From Gammaproteobacteria bacterium (GTDB lineage: Bacteria; Pseudomonadota; Gammaproteobacteria; JACKNK01), in assembly GCA_024234895.1 (NCBI GenBank), contig JACKNJ010000002.1, forward strand, positions 501,001 through 565,000: a DNA stretch of 64,000 bases. The letters are read 5' to 3'. Numbering within the stretch: position 1 is the first letter of the stretch; each line of letters begins with the position of its first letter. The translations under genes were made by a program, and so were the position numbers. The notes under the pieces are model-generated. The model was not told the DNA's origin, searched no databases, and worked only from the letters and a program-made list of their open reading frames with translations. This document shows, one piece after another, positions 63,015 through 64,000 of this stretch.

Positions 63015-63878
63015 ATGACTGGAACGCACATGACAATGCACGGTGCCGGTCTCGGCTTCCGCCGCGACATGCTGGCGGAACTCCGCGACGACCGGGATGA
63101 CCGCCTGCCCGACGAGGTCGGCTTCTGGGAAGTGGCGCCGGAAAACTGGATCGGCATGGGCGGGCGCCTGGGCCGCACCTTCCGTGCCTACACCGAGCGC
63201 TATCCGTTCATCTGTCACGGCCTGAGCCTGTCGCTGGGCAGCCCCGCGCCGCTCGACGAGGATCTGCTGCGCCGCATCCGCGATTTCATCCGGACGCACG
63301 ACATCCGCTACTACTCCGAACACCTGAGCTATTGCAGTGACGACGGCCATCTCTACGACCTGATGCCGATCCCGTTCACCGAGGACGCCGTGCATCACGT
63401 CGCCGAACGCATCAGGCGCAGCCAGGACATCCTCGGCCAGCGCATCGCGGTCGAGAACGTCAGCTATTACGGCGCGCCGGGTGCCGAACTGCGCGAGATC
63501 GAGTTCGTCAACGCGGTGCTCGAAGAGGCCGACTGCGAGCTGCTGCTCGACGTCAACAACATCTACGTCAACAGCGTGAATCACCGCTATGACGCCCACG
63601 AATTTCTGGCCGCGCTGCCCTCCGAGCGCGTGGCCTACATCCATGTCGCCGGCCATTTCGAAGAGGCCGCGGACCTGATCGTCGACACCCACGGCGCCGA
63701 CGTGATCGACCCGGTATGGGAACTGCTCGACGCGGCCTACCGTATCCACGGTGTCGTGCCGACGCTGCTCGAACGCGACTTCAACATCCCGCCGCTTGCC
63801 GAGCTGCTCGGCGAGGTGCGCACCATCCGTGGCTATCAGGACAAATGGCAGGCCCAGCATGAACTCCGCCTCGCCTGA
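63015..63878 (+). CDS. bufB: DUF692 multinuclear non-heme iron oxygenase (MNIO), BufB-like
   Basis: This 287-residue protein starts at ATG 63015; ATG 63030 is an in-frame alternative with GGAA just upstream. It has the TIM-barrel MNIO signature blocks in order: CHGLSLSLGS (His68), YYSEHLSYC, IAVENVSYYG, LLLDVNNIYVNSVNHRYDAHEFL, YIHVAGHFEEA and VDTHGADVIDPVWELLDAAY. The conserved His/Asp/Glu of these blocks bind iron in MbnB and bufferin enzymes. With a DUF2063 partner it is predicted to oxidise core Cys of the upstream precursor. Its stop overlaps the next gene by 20 bases, indicating coupling. Confidence 0.94.
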   Translation: MTGTHMTMHGAGLGFRRDMLAELRDDRDDRLPDEVGFWEVAPENWIGMGGRLGRTFRAYTERYPFICHGLSLSLGSPAPLDEDLLRRIRDFIRTHDIRYYSEHLSYCSDDGHLYDLMPIPFTEDAVHHVAERIRRSQDILGQRIAVENVSYYGAPGAELREIEFVNAVLEEADCELLLDVNNIYVNSVNHRYDAHEFLAALPSERVAYIHVAGHFEEAADLIVDTHGADVIDPVWELLDAAYRIHGVVPTLLERDFNIPPLAELLGEVRTIRGYQDKWQAQHELRLA

Positions 63879-64000
63879 ACCGCGCCCGGGTTTCATCGCC
63901 CGCCAGTACGAATTCGCCGCGCACATCCGCGATCCGCAGACCAATCCTGCGCCGGCCGACATCGAGGACCGGCGCATGGCGATCTATCGCGAGCTGTTCT
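63859..64000 (+). CDS. bufC: DUF2063 partner protein, N-terminal part (BufC-like)
   Basis: The gene starts at ATG 63859 and runs off the window after 47 codons. The visible start (GFIARQYEFAAHIRDPQTNP, then DRRMAIYRELF) matches the DUF2063/PF09836 N-terminal helical domain found in partners of DUF692 enzymes, which hold the precursor peptide for modification. The overlap with bufB supports a stable complex. A DoxX-like bufD may follow beyond the window, as in many bufferin operons. Confidence 0.9.
   Translation, partial: MNSASPEPRPGFIARQYEFAAHIRDPQTNPAPADIEDRRMAIYRELF

Overview
The window is a high-GC stretch of a Gammaproteobacterium chromosome. The gene content (tamAB, murJ-ribF, rdgB-hemW, hemCDXY beside argH, uvrD, amtB-glnK with a TorF-type porin, ubiK, comM, truC) fits a Chromatiales/Ectothiorhodospiraceae-like or similar environmental lineage. 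Genus cannot be assigned from the sequence alone. Nearly all genes are core chromosomal genes. No rRNA, tRNA, CRISPR array or prophage was recognised.

Layout: 1-7.1 kb, the end of an RlpA-like SPOR protein, a small membrane protein, a broken MscS fragment, then the TamA/TamB outer-membrane machinery. 7.2-10.3 kb, a channel-like protein, an orphan MgtE-N protein and a full MgtE transporter. 10.4-11.2 kb, a REP-associated transposase between REP hairpin pairs. 11.2-16.1 kb, a Na/Pi cotransporter-PhoU protein, an acetyltransferase-deacetylase fusion, MarC and a phosphoesterase. 16.2-22.4 kb, a hybrid histidine kinase followed by envelope proteins (BON/OmpA, TM-coiled-coil-HhH, ElyC/YdcF-like). 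22.6-24.3 kb, an M14-like deacylase and inorganic pyrophosphatase. 24.3-26.1 kb, a low-GC island of two integron gene cassettes with attC sites and no integrase. 26.3-36.5 kb, msrA, ribF-murJ, rdgB-hemW-(Cys-rich protein)-rof, rpmE, uvrD and yjdM. 36.8-39.4 kb, amtB-glnK-torF behind an NtrC/sigma54 promoter. 39.5-43.8 kb, ubiK, comM, a MazG-like enzyme, a metallo-beta-lactamase-fold protein and a double rhodanese. 43.9-48.2 kb, an RND efflux pump. 48.6-56.1 kb, an HNH nuclease, argH, a thioredoxin-like protein and hemCDXY. 56.2-62.2 kb, a ferredoxin reductase, an Hsp70-like protein, a second YdcF, a lipoprotein, a MidA-type methyltransferase and TruC.

The most exciting locus is the last one (62.47 kb to the end). 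It encodes a secreted, 12-cysteine, tandem-repeat peptide of the EGKCG type, a DUF692 multinuclear iron oxygenase and the start of a DUF2063 partner. This is the architecture of a bufferin-type (metal-binding RiPP) operon. A terminator-like hairpin between the precursor gene and the enzyme genes suggests the precursor is made in excess.

A second theme is repeats. At least six unrelated families of paired inverted repeats occupy intergenic gaps, the REP family has its RAYT transposase in the window, and in four genes the TAG stop codon lies inside a repeat end.
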